A stretch of DNA of 64,000 bases from Elephas maximus indicus (GCF_024166365.1 NC_064842.1:22477001-22541000), one strand, 5' to 3'. Positions 48,440 to 61,102 are shown, counted from the first letter of the stretch. Program-made: numbers and translations. The notes: generated by a model from the letters alone, not told the origin.

Positions 48440-48640
48440 AGTGCTAAATGGGGAGTCAGAAAACCAGAATTCTAGTCCTCACTTCATTACTTACCAGTTG
48501 TATAATTTGGGGAAAATCACTCTGTGAGATTCCATTTCACCATCTATGAGGTAGAAATAACTCTTGACAGAATTATTGTGAGGATTAAGTTAGATAATGT
48601 ATGTGAAACCAATTCAAAAGGAATGCCAGATGTGACATCC
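48440..48640 (+). mobile_element. MIR
   Basis: GGGGAGTCAGAAAACCAGAA, TTTCACCATCTATGAGGTAG, GTGAGGATTAAGTTAGATAA. Confidence 0.8.
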
Positions 48641-48643
48641 CGT

Positions 48644-48801
48644 AAACCCCGTTGCCGTTGAGTTGATTCCAACTCATAGCGACCCTATAGGACAGGATAG
48701 AACTGCACCACAGAGTTTCCAAGGAGCTCCTGGTGGACTCGAACTGCAGACCTGTGGTTGGCAGTCAGTGCTCTTAATCACTACACCGCCAGGGTTTCCA
48801 A
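48644..48801 (-). mobile_element. AfroSINE (deleted subtype)
   Basis: AAACCCCGTTGCCGTTGAGT … CACCGCCAGGGTTTCC. The flanks AGATGTGACAT / AAATGTGACAT are a target duplication with one mismatch. Confidence 0.94.
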
Positions 48802-49139
48802 ATGTGACATAAGTATATAGATTTACTACAATTCCATTCAACATTCCAACTGGATACTTTATGTAATTTGATAGAATTGTAATAAATTGTATTTAGGAAA
48901 ATAAGCAAGCAAACATAGACCTTTTTAAATCAGGGAGAAAAAAAAAAAAGGAGGCTTGTGCTTCCAATCCTTAAAACATGCTGTTGAGCAATGTTTCAGA
49001 AATTTCTGCGTGCTGAATAGAAAGTTTAACTAAGTGGTAATAAACCAGTCAAAAAGAAATAAATATTTAATAACTGCTGGTGGAAAGACTAGCCAGATAT
49101 CAATATGAAAAAAGGAATTAGATACACCTTGCGCATGAA

Positions 49140-49178
49140 GTATAGGGTCAGAATCGACTTGAAGGCAAGGTATTTTAT
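49140..49178 (+). mobile_element. AfroSINE 3'-end scrap
   Basis: GGGTCAGAATCGACTTGAAG followed by GCAAGGTATTTT. Only the terminal core survives. Confidence 0.7.
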
Positions 49179-49620
49179 ATTTTTTGTTACATATGAAAAC
49201 AGTTTCTTCCAAATTGGTTAAAATGTTAAAAGTTTAAAAAAATGGAATTTTCTTCCCAATAGTAGTGCAAAGGGTACTTCATGGCAATTGAAAAATGTTA
49301 CTGACGTGGTAGTGAGATTGACTAAAAGCAAAATGAAAATATATCCCAACAGGAAGAACACAAAAAGATAAAAGGAATAAAAACAGCTTTTTGCACTGTA
49401 CATGAATAAAGTGCTTAATGTATTTTTTAAAATATATTCAAATCCATACGGTTTTCTCCTCTTTACTAGGCAAATTTATAAAAGGATAGAATGCAGGTGA
49501 GATGATACCAATAAAAATGAATTCTTACAATGATACTCAGATTTTCTAGCATTAAAAATGCAAATTAAAACAACTCATATTAGCAAACATTTAAAAAGTT
49601 ACATGTGTCCTCATACCAAT

Positions 49621-49781
49621 AACCAGCAACAAGTGCTGTCGAGTCGATTCTGACTCATAGCGACCCTATAGGACAGAGTAGAGCCGCCCCATAGAGTTTC
49701 CAAGGAGCACCTGGCACATTTGGACTGCTGCTCCTTTGGCTAGCAGCCGTAGCACTTAACCAGCACACCACCAGGGTTTCC
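49621..49781 (-). mobile_element. AfroSINE (deleted subtype)
   Basis: GTGCTGTCGAGTCGATTCTG … CACCACCAGGGTTTCC. The flanks TCATACCAATA / TTGTACCAATA support a target duplication. Confidence 0.94.
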
Positions 49782-50899
49782 CCTTGTACCAATAGCAAAG
49801 TGTATTAGTCTTTTCAAAAACTACCTAGAATATAAAAGCTACAATTGATCTATCTTTTCACATACTAACTCATTTTGAGTAATATATGCCGAGGAAAATT
49901 TTAAAAGAAAATAAGAGCTACTTGTACAAAGATAGGCCTAAGAATTCTATTCATTAGAGTAAAAACAAAAGCTAAAAAGCCCAAGAATTGGGAAATGGCT
50001 AAGTTAGTTTTTGTGTATTGCTATTTAAGGCTTAATATAATTATTAAGTAATATTGATATATGTGAAATTGTATGCAAAAATGTTTAAATGAAACAAAAT
50101 GTTAATTAGCACATAAATGTGTTCACTGATTCTGTAAAAATTCAGGTCTCTACCTTGAGAAGAATCAGAAGGCACAGATATGATTAACTGGAGTTTAAGG
50201 CATTCTTTATTATTTTTTTTTCTGTAAAATGTTGAAGTGTGTAATAAAAAATAAAAGATTAATTGGTAAAGTGATTTATTGAATTGGTGAGACAATTATT
50301 TCTTGGACTTATAAAATTCCCCTTTAAAGGAAAAAATACAGATTTTAACGTTAAAATCAAAAAGATAATCTCCAAGAGTGTGTGGTGCAAATGTTTACAG
50401 TTCTGGAAGGGAATGAATTCCTGATCAAGGTGGATTGTGCGGTGTGTATCTTTTCTCCGTTGCCCAGCGTTAACCTGAGGGCTATTTAAAAAAATTTTTT
50501 TCCCTTTTCTGCATTCCTCTTTTAGTGTGATTTAGATTTTAACTTTTTTTTTTTTCCTATTAAAATAGAATAATGCCTCGATTAAGGATTAAAGAAAGCG
50601 GTATATTATGACAATGGGTTTTTGTTTTTTGCTGAAACCTCAGAACCAGAGCTGGGAATAGTAGCTATAGTAGCAGAGCATTCCAGTACATCAATATGAA
50701 GACATTACTTACCAGTTAAAGCGTAGCCCCTAATCCAGGAACACATGCTTTGTTTGGGAGTCTTGGAATCCAGGGAGATGGAATGACCAAGCTTGGGCCT
50801 CAGGAAGGTCTGAAGAGAGACGTGTGCCAACGACAAATCTCAGGGTTTGGGGTGTGACAGACTCTTCCACCAGCCTGAGAGATCCAGCTCGGGGTGCTC

Positions 50900-51020
50900 G
50901 AATTCAACAAACATCTGTTAAACATCTGCTGTGGCCTATGGATTGGCATTATTCTAAGAATTAGAAACATAAAATGAATTAAGACAGGCCCTCTGGACCT
51001 GAGAAACATTCTGTTGGAGG
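50900..51020 (+). mobile_element. Ancient repeat fragment (same opening as the 30 kb repeat)
   Basis: ATTCAACAAACATCTGTTAA, CATTATTCTAAGAATTAGAA, CATTCTGTTGGAGGAGG. Confidence 0.5.
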
Positions 51021-51021
51021 A

Positions 51022-51112
51022 GGAAACCCTGGTGGCACAGTGGTTAAGAGCTATGGCTGCTAACCAAAAGGTCAGCAGTTCGAACCCACCAGGTGCTCCT
51101 TAGAAACTCATG
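51022..51112 (+). mobile_element. AfroSINE 5' half (3'-truncated)
   Basis: AGGAAACCCTGGTGGCACAG … AGGTGCTCCTTAGAAACTCA, then stops. The 3' core is missing, which target-primed insertion does not produce directly, so a later deletion is likely. Confidence 0.92.
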
Positions 51113-51734
51113 GTATTTTTTCAAAGGGTACCAAAACATTACACGGTTGGAAACAAGTTGCTTGGAAGTTAAAAGCTGGATTCCTTAACATTTTCTGAAT
51201 AACGTAGAGTTAATTAAGAAGTTTCTGACAATCAGAAGCTTTCTCTTTTGCCTGGCAGGGAAGAGGGAAGAGAAGGCAGAGGAGACTGGGTTCCAGAAGC
51301 CCAAGGCATTGAGGTTAGGGAGTGGGCAAGGTGAAAAATCAAAAACAGATGCAGGTCATAAAGTTCAAGACCACGGAATTCTGATCCGGATTAGTTTCAT
51401 TTACCTCGGTCTTGGTGAGACAAGGACCAGCCGTGCTCCTATTGCATTGAGGTAGCTGCTATCCTCACTGAAGATTTTTAAATTTTGACTTTAGCATTTT
51501 TACCTTTATTTTCTAGAGAGGTATTTTACCTTGCCAGTATAGTGCCCTTCCCTTCAGTCAACTACCAAATGTAATAACATTTCAACAGCAGGGGGCACAA
51601 TACTCCCAGCTTTGTGTACTCCAAAGGCCTGAGGGAGTCAATGGAAAAAATTTGACTATCATGGCTGTTACAGACCAGTTCTGCTACCACATTGGTAGGA
51701 AAGCTGCTTTTTCTCCCGACAACTGCAGTTTCAG

Positions 51735-51815
51735 GTATGATCCTCAGGACAACTATGTAAGGTAAGAAAAGGCAGGTATTTATATCCATTTTATAGATAA
51801 GACTTGGATCCATTA
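51735..51815 (-). mobile_element. MIR fragment
   Basis: GATCCTCAGGACAACTATGT and ATCCATTTTATAGATAAGAC, reverse MIR core. Confidence 0.6.
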
Positions 51816-51994
51816 GTAAGAATTAACATGAACCTCTCACTTTGCCTCCATCTCAAGAGAGTTTTTTATTACAATAAATGTGTAACACATAAATTACTAT
51901 TTTAAAAGTGGTGGCTTCTAGAAGTTTAGAATACATTTGTTTTTCAATAACAATCTTTTAAAATTTGTATAATTAAAGTGGGCTAACGAGCTGG

Positions 51995-52083
51995 AGGAAA
52001 CTCTACGGGGCAGTTCTACTCTGTCCTGTACGGTTGCTATGAGGTGGAATCGTCTCGACGGCACTGGGTTTGGTTTTTGGTTT
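51995..52083 (+). mobile_element. 5'-truncated AfroSINE with exact 11-base target duplication
   Basis: Only the 3' half (CTACGGGGCAGTTCTACTCT … TGGGTTTGGTTTTTGG). Flanked by TAACGAGCTGG at 51984-51994 and 52084-52094, so truncation happened at insertion. Confidence 0.95.
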
Positions 52084-52220
52084 TAACGAGCTGGGAGAGG
52101 GAGAAGGGATTTGATTTTTTAAGCTCACAACTGAAATCAAAACAAACTCTTTATCCTGGTGCTTATGTCAAGAGCTTTGTCTCTTTATATTTTATCTTTA
52201 TTAGCTCCTACTGTCATCCT

Positions 52221-52383
52221 GGAAAACCTGGTGGCATAATGGTCAAGAGCTACGGCTGCTAACTAAAAGGTCAGCAGTTCAAATCCACCAGGTGCTCCTT
52301 GTCAACCCTATGGGGCAGTTCTACCCTGTCCTATAGGGTCGCTATGAGTCAGAATGGCTTCGACGGCAATGAGTTTGGTTTGG
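52221..52383 (+). mobile_element. AfroSINE (deleted subtype)
   Basis: GAAAACCTGGTGGCATAATG, AGGTGCTCCTTGTCAACCCT, CGACGGCAATGAGTTTGGTT. Confidence 0.94.
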
Positions 52384-53107
52384 GTAGTGTCCTATGATTT
52401 TAGCATTTGCTTGTTGTTAAATATATATTTAACCCTTAATACGCTTTGTGAACAACTATAATGATAATAAATAAAGATACGCATATCAAAGGAATAACTT
52501 CTGGACTCAGGCACATGGTTGACAAACTGTAACAAGAAGATAACTTTAGTTCAGTCCAAAGGATATAATCCGTAGGCATTTTGTAGTTTAAGAGAAATGG
52601 GAATTCTTGGGGATTGAAGTGCAGTGGGTTTATACCAGGTTTTATTACAGATCATATAATTAAAGACCTGAGTGTCCCATTACTGTTTGTTTTGCTGCTT
52701 CCATGTCCTCAGTGAATTTTTGTTTTCCTTTTGTAAATTATTTAAAACTTACTTAAATATACAAAAGTACAGAGGATAATGCAATAAATGCCCATGTATC
52801 TACCACCCAAAGTGGACAGATATTAGTATTTCTGTATTTGTTTTTATCTGTCTTTAAAGAAATACGGTTTTACAGATAAAATTCATGTCTCTGTATTCCC
52901 TCTCTCCAGTCCCAGTCCATCTCTTCCCTCCTAGCGTAACCACAGACATAAATTTAAGGTGAATCTAGGCAATTCTTTGATCTTTTTGCTCATGTTTATT
53001 TACCTATTTCCTTGTTTCGATGGCTAGTTGGGTTATTTCCTGGTTGTCACGATAGCAAACAATGCTGCAAAGCATATCCTTGTACATGTCTCCTGCCCAA
53101 TGTACAT

Positions 53108-53298
53108 GAGTTTCTCTAGGGCTGCACTGTTCAATATGGCAGCCACTAGCCTCGTGTGTTTACTGAGCATTTGAAAGTGGCTAGTATGAAGTGTAAAATA
53201 CATACCAGATTTCAAAGCCTTAGTATGAGAAAATATAAAATATCTCATTAATAATTTTTATGTTGATTATAAATAGAAATGATAGTATTTTAAATATA
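53108..53298 (+). mobile_element. hAT-type DNA transposon fragment
   Basis: GCTGCACTGTTCAATATGGC, AGCCACTAGCCTCGTGTG and GAGCATTTGAAAGTGGCTAG are the blocks of a common mammalian hAT element. Related to 12250-12442. Confidence 0.75.
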
Positions 53299-53303
53299 TT
53301 GGG

Positions 53304-53855
53304 TGTCTTCATTTCCTAGTGCTGCTGTAACAGAGGAAACCCTGGTGGCATAGTAGTTAAGTGCTACTGCTGCTAACCAAAAGGTCGGCAGTTCGAATCC
53401 ACCAGGCGCTTCTTGGAAACTCTATGGTGCAGTTCTACTCTGTCCTATAGGGTCTCTATGAGTCGGAATCGACAGCAGTAGGTATGTATGTATGGGGCTG
53501 TAACAGATACCACAAGTGGGTGGCTTTAAGGAAGAGAAATTTGTTTTCTCAGAGTTTAGGAGGCTATAAGTCTGAATTCAGGGCATTGGCTCTAGGGGAA
53601 GATATCTTTCAGCTCTATAGCCCTGGCATTCCTCAGTTCCTTGGTGATGTTCACATGGCATTTATTTTCCCTCATTTGTGCTTCCGTGTCTAATCTGTTC
53701 TTTTTATAAGTTAGAAGTGATTACGTTTAGGACAAACCCTATACTGATATGGCCTTATAACACAGAAAAACCCATTCCCAAAGGGGATCACATACACAAG
53801 TATAGGGGTTAGGATTCCACCACGTGTTTTGGCGGACACAATTCAATCCATAACA
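53304..53855 (-). mobile_element. MaLR-like solo LTR with TTGGG duplication and nested AfroSINE
   Basis: TGTCTTCATTTCCTAGTGCT … ACAATTCAATCCATAACA, flanked by TTGGG at 53299-53303 and 53856-53860. An AfroSINE (53334-53496) is inserted near its left end. Confidence 0.94.
53334..53496 (+). mobile_element. AfroSINE nested in LTR, exact 10-base duplication
   Basis: AGGAAACCCTGGTGGCATAG … AATCGACAGCAGTAGG with a (TATG)n end. Flanked by GCTGTAACAG at 53324-53333 and 53497-53506. Confidence 0.95.
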
Positions 53856-54769
53856 TTGGGTTAAGTAAAATATGTTACTAAAATTATTTTCACCCATTTC
53901 TTTTTACTCTTTTCAATGTGACTATTAGAAAAACTTCAAATTACATACTGATTCACATTGTCTTTATACTGGACAGTGAGCCTCTGGGATATATAAGTAG
54001 ATGTGAAATGGCTGAGCCTCGTATAGGCAAGTTTTCAGACTGATTGTTTTCAGCATCCTTAAGTCTCTTCTCCGCCCTTCATTTTATAAAGCCTTCTCAG
54101 TTTCCCAGTCCTTGGTGATCTTTCCTCTCTGAGTTCCTATGGCACTTAGGTGTGTACATCTCATTTGGCATTTCAAATACAGTTTTGTCTTTTGGTTTGC
54201 CTTTCTGTTGCCTTTTCTCATTTATATCAGGGACCATTCTCATGACTCTGCCTCCCCAGCTCTAAGCTCAGGCCCTACACTAAACTATTTAAAGAAGGTT
54301 TAGATACTCCTGGCTGAGTGACTTTGCCTTTAAGATGTGATTTGTCCTTGGACAATTTTCTCTTATTTACCTAGAATATGCCTTAAGTCTCTTGTGAACC
54401 CAGGCTTCACTGTGCTCTCCATAATATGAGCAAATTCCGTAGGAAGTAACGTTAGTCTTCATTCGGTTTCCTTTTTCATGATGAAATTGCTGATGCCTCC
54501 CCAACAAGCTTCTCGTTCACTGACGGGTTCTGGAGTCTTGCTATCTTGGCCAGACCAGGGCCAGCCTAATATGCAGAAGGTCACTTCGTTAGATTTATAA
54601 GAGTTTCTTTTCAAATGACATTACTTTCAGCCATCTTTTGGTATGCTCTGCCCGGTTCCAGAAAACATGGCATTATCATGGCTCGTTGGGAGACAAGAGG
54701 CAGCAGAGTTGCAAAAGACCAGGAACTAGGTAGGGAAGAATAAAAACGGAGTAAATATGAAAACTGGAG

Positions 54770-55178
54770 CTGCCTATACAAATTAGGAAAAGGCCTTCCT
54801 TCTTTAGGGCTGGTTCAGCCCTGTGCCCTAGCACCCTCACAGCTCAGGAGACTAGAAGTCTGATTCAAGTCACAGGCTCTAAAGGTAAGGCTCTCTTCTT
54901 TGTAGTTTCTGGGGAAAATCCTTGTTCAGTAGCCTAGTATTCTGCTGTGCCTCAGAGATCTCCACATGGCATCTCTTTCCCCCATTTGCGCTTGCTTCTC
55001 TATGTCTGATATGCTCTTTTCATATCTAAAAGTTCGTTAGGTTTAAGACACACCCTACACTGATATGGCCCCATTAACATAACAAAGAAAACCCTATTCA
55101 CAAATGGGATTATATCCACAGGTATAAGGGTTAGGATTCCAACACATATTTTGGGGGAACACAATTCAACCCATAACA
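54770..55178 (-). mobile_element. MaLR-like solo LTR (diverged)
   Basis: AGACACACCCTACACTGATA, CATTAACATAACAAAGAAAA and the end ACACAATTCAACCCATAACA match the copies at 18056 and 53304. The left boundary is eroded. Confidence 0.8.
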
Positions 55179-55865
55179 GTCTCTAAAAAACCAAAGACTA
55201 CAAGCAGAAAAGGCACAATAGCACTGATTTGTAGGGTCTGATCTGTTTCCTTCTCTGGGCTGATCCTCTCTCTCTCTCTATGTATATATATTTGTCTCTT
55301 TGCTAGGGACCTGAGGCATATATCTTTGCTCTCTATTAAAGATGTAGAACAGTTCTTAGGTAGCATGGAAGAAGCCAAAAAATAAAACGTGGGTAAGAAA
55401 AACAATGTGACACAATGAAGAATGAAAACCTTAAACCATAGAAACCATACAAGTCTTCTCATTAAAGAGAAGCACTCATTCCACAGAACAAAGTACTTAG
55501 ATTTATTTCCAATCCTGTGCTACTGCCCAGACATGGAGACAAGGGCGTGGATGCTGGTGCTTTGCTGAAAAGGATAGAGGAAAAGACACAAAGACTTCAG
55601 GGGCTGGAGCAGAACCAGCTGCCTCCTGGAGTGTGTCAGAGGGAAGAGGGATGGCCACCACTGCACCTGCTGACTGACATGGTTGCAAACCACACAATTA
55701 AAGGAGCTCTGGACTGCATCTCTTGGTGTAAGGACTAAAGGTCTCAGGGACACAAGGAGTGGTTTCTTTTCTTCCTCTATCAGTGATTGGGTCTCTGGAG
55801 GAAAATCTGGGAAATGAGCAAATAGCAACAGAGACTATATTTAAGGAGATTTGATTTAAATCTAG
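55179..55865. other. Unassigned stretch beside an LTR
   Basis: Includes a (CT)n(TA)n run at about 55267-55290, and overlapping short frames on both strands (73 and 102 codons at 55517-55828) with no recognised domain. It may be leftover retroelement sequence or unique intron. Confidence 0.3.
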
Positions 55866-56023
55866 ACTGAAACCCTTTGCCGTTGAGTTGATTCCGACTC
55901 ATAGTGACCCTATAGGACAGAGTAGAACTGCCCCATAGAGTTTCCAAGGAGTGTCTGGTGGATTTGAACTGCCAATCTTTTGGTTAGCAGCCATGACACT
56001 TAACCACTATGCCACCAGGGTTT
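55866..56023 (-). mobile_element. AfroSINE (deleted subtype)
   Basis: AAACCCTTTGCCGTTGAGTT … TGCCACCAGGGTTTC. The flanks AAATCTAGA / GAATCTAGA are a short duplication. Confidence 0.93.
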
Positions 56024-56027
56024 CTGA

Positions 56028-56175
56028 ATCTAGAATAGTGGTTCTGAAATTCAGACTCATCAGGGAGGTCTTTTTAGCATGCAGAGTCTCAGGGTCCATT
56101 CCAGGCCTGCTGAAGCAGGATCTTCAAAGGTAGAGCCCGAGAATCAGTGTTTACAGAAAGACTCTCCCCAGGAGG
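56028..56175 (+). mobile_element. MER5A-like hAT fragment
   Basis: ATAGTGGTTCTGAAATTCAG, then GAGAATCAGTGTTTACAGAA and CCCCAGGAGG, in MER5A-like order. Confidence 0.6.
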
Positions 56176-56200
56176 TTAGCATGTAGCTCTTAAAAGATCA

Positions 56201-56362
56201 AAACCCAAACCCAGTGCCATCGAGTCGATTCCGACTCACAGCGACCCTATAGGACAGAGTAGAACTGCTCCATACAGTTTCCAAGGAGCACCTGGCAGAT
56301 TTGAACTGCTGACCTCTTGGTTAGCAGCCATAGCACTTACCCACTACACCACCAGGGTTTCC
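56201..56362 (-). mobile_element. AfroSINE (deleted subtype)
   Basis: CAAAACCCAAACCCAGTGCC … CACCACCAGGGTTTCC, 178 bases from its neighbour and in the same orientation. Confidence 0.93.
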
Positions 56363-56609
56363 AGCTATTTCAAGAGCTGGCATTTTTAAGGGGTTACTTG
56401 TAATATTATCACTGTTTCTATCAAGGGAAAGAAACCTGCTGCTCTGATCCACAGGGTTTTTTAATTGAACGTCAAGGAAGAGAGTTAAGTCCATATGAAG
56501 CCCAACTTGACAATGTGGGAGAGATGCTTGAAATAGTAGAATGTGAATGGGTCTGGGAATCAGCCCTGCTCCAACACCTATTAGCTTTGTAGTCTTATGC
56601 AAAAATACC

Positions 56610-56995
56610 GTTATGGATTGAATTGTGTCCCCCCAAAATATGTGCTGTAAATCCTAACCTCTATGCCTGTGGTTGTAATTCCATTTGGGAATGAGTTTTC
56701 AGTTATGTTAAAGAGGTAGGATTAATGTAGGGTGTGCCTTTGAGCCAATCTCTTACAAGATATAAAAGGAGCAAGCAGAGATGGGGGAAGATAGATGAAG
56801 ATCAAAGGAGCCAAGGAATAGAAAACAAAGAGATGAAGACCTTCCTCCAGAGCAGAGAAAGAAAGCATTTTCCTAAAGCTGGCACCCTGATTTTTGACTT
56901 CTTTTTTAGTCTGCTAAACTCTGAGAAAACAAATTTCTGTTTGTTAAAGCCAGTATGTGGTAATTCTGTTGTGGCAACACTAGATAACGAAGACA
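56610..56995 (+). mobile_element. MaLR-like solo LTR (intact, uninterrupted)
   Basis: GTTATGGATTGAATTGTGTC … ACACTAGATAACGAAGACA, about 386 bases. TACC occurs on both sides (56606-56609, 56996-56999), a possible short duplication. Contains CCTGTGGTTGTAATTCCATT uninterrupted, the empty site for the SINEs at 9275 and 9455. Confidence 0.9.
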
Positions 56996-57809
56996 TACCT
57001 CATTGCTGCCAAATGTCCCTCCCCTGTCTTCAGTTTTTCTTTAGTTCTTTTTCATTTGACCTTCCCTTTTGTCTCAGAGCCAGCTCAGGATGACTAAGAT
57101 TTTCAGGGAAATGGTATTTTCTGACTTATCCTAGTCCCATACCAGTCATGGAGTTGGGTTTTACTTTATAGACCACCACCTCACAAAGGTGTGTTTCGGA
57201 CTTCACTGCCCAGGCTGTGACAGTGTTTTTCTTAATACATTCTGACAAGCTTCTTATCTTCTTTCCCCATTCTCTTTTTAGAGCCCCGAAGTGTCTTATA
57301 TCACATTTTCTGGGTGACTCATTATACACACATGCACGCACGCATGCACAAATTGTAGCAGATTGCATTAAACTCACTTTTGAGAGAAAAATAACCCTGG
57401 TCCTCTAGCTGTGTTTTGATACTGCCCACATAAGTCAGCAGCCAGTAATAGAAAATGACTTAAAATGGAATCAGCCTTGTTACCACCTGCTGTAAAACCT
57501 AAACTCTGAGCTCCTTTGAGAACTTTGTAAATAATGACTGAAGGAAGATTGAATTTGGTACCTTTCCGGTTCCCTCATGTTTTTAGTTTGTTCTTCTGGG
57601 CTATCTCAGATTGTCTTCTTTCGGAGCCAGTTTAGTAATCCAGGAAGGTGCACTTAGAAACTAGGATCATCATTGCAGGTAGGGGGCACGTGGCTATCCC
57701 ACAATTTATTCACGTGTTGAATTTTTTCATAGAATTAAAAAGACCTCAAGCTTCTCCATTCATCACAGCCAACTCGCTATGTCAAATCTTTCCAGGGAAA
57801 ATCTAAGTA

Positions 57810-57990
57810 GAGCTCTGGACTAGCAGTCAGGATGTCTGAGTCCTCGTCCAAGAGGGATCTTACTAAGCTTGTGACCTTAAGCTAGTCACAGGTTACAGCT
57901 CCTTTTTCTATAGCTCTAATCAAATGGAGACCATGAGCATTTCCTCCCTCACATGTCTGTGATGGTCTGATGAGAAATCTGCATGGGACA
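57810..57990 (+). mobile_element. MIR fragment
   Basis: CTCTGGACTAGCAGTCAGGA, AAGCTTGTGACCTTAAGCTA, ATGGAGACCATGAGCATTTC. Confidence 0.65.
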
Positions 57991-58868
57991 GTACTTTAAA
58001 AATTATAAAATACCATATGAAATAAGGTATTAGTATTTGCATTGTTTTTTATTATTGTAGCTGAAGATACCAAGGATACAAAAAGATAATAAATCAATAG
58101 GAATACCATTTAGCGTTATCTGTAAAAAATGAACTCATTGTAAGTATTTTTTAATAGTCAAAAATTGTCACATAATAACTGTCAAATAGTATTTTTGGTT
58201 GCAGTAAGGAACCTTTTTAGGAAAAATAGCAGGGAGTTGGTTTTGTTTTATGTTTGCCTAACCTATAAATTGCTGTTTTCAATAAGGAACACTTTCCTGT
58301 TCATTGAAAGCTGACTGTGACTATTTCTAAGCAGGTGAAAATCCTAATATTTGGTTAATTATAGAGCAAGGATGTTTACTCCAGGATTTCTCTTCTTTAT
58401 TAGAGAAGAACTGTGTTCATGTGTACATAGTGTTTATCGTCAGCATCAAACATATAATAATCCCTTGTTAACTATTCCAGGTCCCAAGGAGGATACCAAG
58501 AAGCAAAAGACGTGGTCCCAGCTCTTAGATGTTCACAATTTAATTGGAAAGATAAAATATGTGTAAATAGAACTGTACCAAATTCTAATAAGTAGTAAAG
58601 AGCAACCACAAAGTATAGCCCTCCCGTTTTGTGTATGAGCAGAGCAGCATATACTAAGGAAGTTAGAAATGGTGGAAGGGAAGGTTGGCTAGTTGGTGGA
58701 GGTAATCTGCAGAGTTCCTTGAAAGTTTACACATTAAGGAAAGGAAGCTATGTATGTCATTATGCTACAGTGGATCTTATGAAAAGAATAAGATTATCTT
58801 AATGCCAGTTTCCTAGAAAATAGAGCCTAAGGCAAAAAGTTTCCATATGAATGATTTATTGGGTAGTT

Positions 58869-58925
58869 AAAAAAAAAAAAAAAATTTTTTTGTATATTAA
58901 AATTTTTTTTTTTTTTTTTTTTTAT
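58869..58925 (+). repeat. A-run / T-run inverted pair
   Basis: An A-run of about 18 bases (58867-58884) is followed by T-runs up to 58924, so it can fold back. It precedes an AfroSINE by 9 bases. Confidence 0.85.
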
Positions 58926-58932
58926 AGACCGA

Positions 58933-59147
58933 GGGGAGTCCCTGGGTAGGGCAAATGGTTAAACATTCCACTACTAACGGAAAAGTTGGAGGTTCAAATT
59001 CACTCAGAGGCACCTAAGAAGAGAGGCCTGGAGATCTGCTTCTGTAAGGTTACAGCCATTGAAACCCCTGTAGAGCTCAGCTCTACTCCGAAACGCTTGG
59101 GGTCATCATGTATAGGAATCAACTGGATGGCAACTGGTATAAACAAA
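58933..59147 (+). mobile_element. AfroSINE (older variant, full-length)
   Basis: GGGAGTCCCTGGGTAGGGCA, GAGATCTGCTTCTGTAAGGT, GGCAACTGGTATAAAC. Confidence 0.85.
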
Positions 59148-60094
59148 CCCAGGGAAAGAAGAGTGAGGGGATTAGAGGAAGTGAGGCAGGGCAGAAAGGA
59201 GACCAAATACAAGAGAATGCACCATGAGAGCTGGCCGTAGCTTCACACACACACACAAAAAAAAAAAAAAACACATCTGATTGCTCAGTCTTACATCTTC
59301 AGAGAGGCTTTATAAGACTTGAAACAACGCAAGAGGTATGAAGGAAGGGCAAGCAGTTTAATCTCTGGCTCCTTCTTATCTCCTGACCTATATTGTTCTA
59401 AGTCAGCTCCATAAGGTGTTAATGTCCCCTTGCTCTTGGTTTGTGCCAGCTGGGTCCAGGCAGTAGCCTAGAAAGCCAGAGGCTCTGAGGGTGAATGCAG
59501 TCAACTGAGTGCACGGGCACAGGATGGTACCGCTTGTAGGTCTATGGTGGTTACAGCGGCAGCAGCTGGGGTTTATAACTGTGGTCACAGAACCACAATT
59601 GCTGGGAAGCAAGGCAAGTCATCAAGGCCCAGAGTTGGGAGTAGGGGTTTGTTAGCTGGGTCAAGGAGATGGAGGATGACAAATAAACAGAGCCCAGTCG
59701 GTGATTCATCTGGTATTTGGTGCACAGAAGGATGATAGAGGATAGGCAAAGAAAGAAATTAATTAGGATAAATTAGTGCGGTCATTTATGGGGTGTGAGC
59801 CTGGACCAGAATAGTGGAAGCAGTATGAGGCAAGGAGACAAACTTAAAGTTATTTCAAAAGAAAAAGCCTTCTGTTGGTTTTAAATAAAAACCTGAGATG
59901 GGAAGAGAGGAGAGGGGAATTTCCACGAGGGAGCGTGTTCCTTAGGTGGGTCAGAGACAAGGCCAGCTAGAAGAGCATTTTCTAACGCAGTTGTCTTGAG
60001 CATATTATGGTAGATTATCATAAAATCTAGATTGTCATGCCAAGAAATAAAGTTTATTGATTAAATTATGAAAACAAAGAAAGTGTATGGCTCC

Positions 60095-60190
60095 CATTTT
60101 ACATGCAGCACTACACCCATTTTGTGAGAGAAGTTGAATTAGGGCTGGAATTCAGAATATCTCAGTTTCTTAAAAGTGCTCCCATCTGAC
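60095..60190 (-). mobile_element. MIR fragment
   Basis: TCCCATTTTACATGCAGCAC and TGAATTAGGGCTGGAATTCA, reverse MIR core. Confidence 0.55.
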
Positions 60191-60322
60191 AGTCTCCCAG
60201 ACTCTTTCCAACTTAAGCATCACCACAGAGGAGGTACTTTATATTTAAACTGCCCTTTCTTGCTAAACCTGTAGAATCTGGTCACAATGAGTATCTCTTT
60301 GGTCCCCTTGTGTAATAATCAA

Positions 60323-60525
60323 GGAGCCCTGGTGTGCGGTGGTTTATGCGCTCGGCTGCTAACCACAAGGTTGATGGTTGGAACTCACCAGCTGCTCTTT
60401 GGGAGAAAGATATGGCAGTCTGCTTTCATCAAGATTTACAGCCTTATACCTTGTAGGGCAGTTCTACTCTGTCCTGTAGGGTCACTATGAGTCAAAATCA
60501 ACTCGATGGCAATGGGTTTGGTTTT
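60323..60525 (+). mobile_element. AfroSINE (full-length subtype)
   Basis: GGAGCCCTGGTGTGCGGTGG, TTTGGGAGAAAGATATGGCA, ATGGCAATGGGTTTGGTTTT. Confidence 0.93.
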
Positions 60526-61102
60526 AGTGTAGTAATTATCCCTTTTTTCCTCCATTGTGAGCCATTGTGTTCAATATCCTCACTTGGCAAACAGGAAGGT
60601 AAGTGTGGAATAGGTTCTAATGAGGCCTGTGCCAGGATAGGGCACTCTTTTCCTTGGTTTTGGTGCATGGAGTTAAGTCATTTGGTGGCGGGGGAAGAAT
60701 CCTAAAAGAGTGGCAAATTAGTCAAGGCAAACAGCCTACAGCTGGGTCCATGTATCCAGTTGGGGCTATAAGAAAGACAAGGAGCCAAGTCATGAAGCAA
60801 GTGGAGTCGTAGACTGAGGGGCTGATAGTGAAAGAATCAAGGATAACCGAGGGGAGAGGAGCCTGGAATGATTTCCAAGCTACTGTGCAGGTACACAAGG
60901 GAGCCAAGGAGGAGAGGATACACGTGGTAGACAAAGCCCCCTGTGCTTTACCAACTGCATCAACTCTTTACCCAGCCTATTTAAAAAAAAAAAAAAAAAA
61001 AAACACCAGATTTAATGGACAAAAAATGTGCCCCCTTTTAAAAAATACATGAAATACCAGCGAAAGGTAGCATGAATCTGAACAACTGAAACAATAGCCC
61101 AA

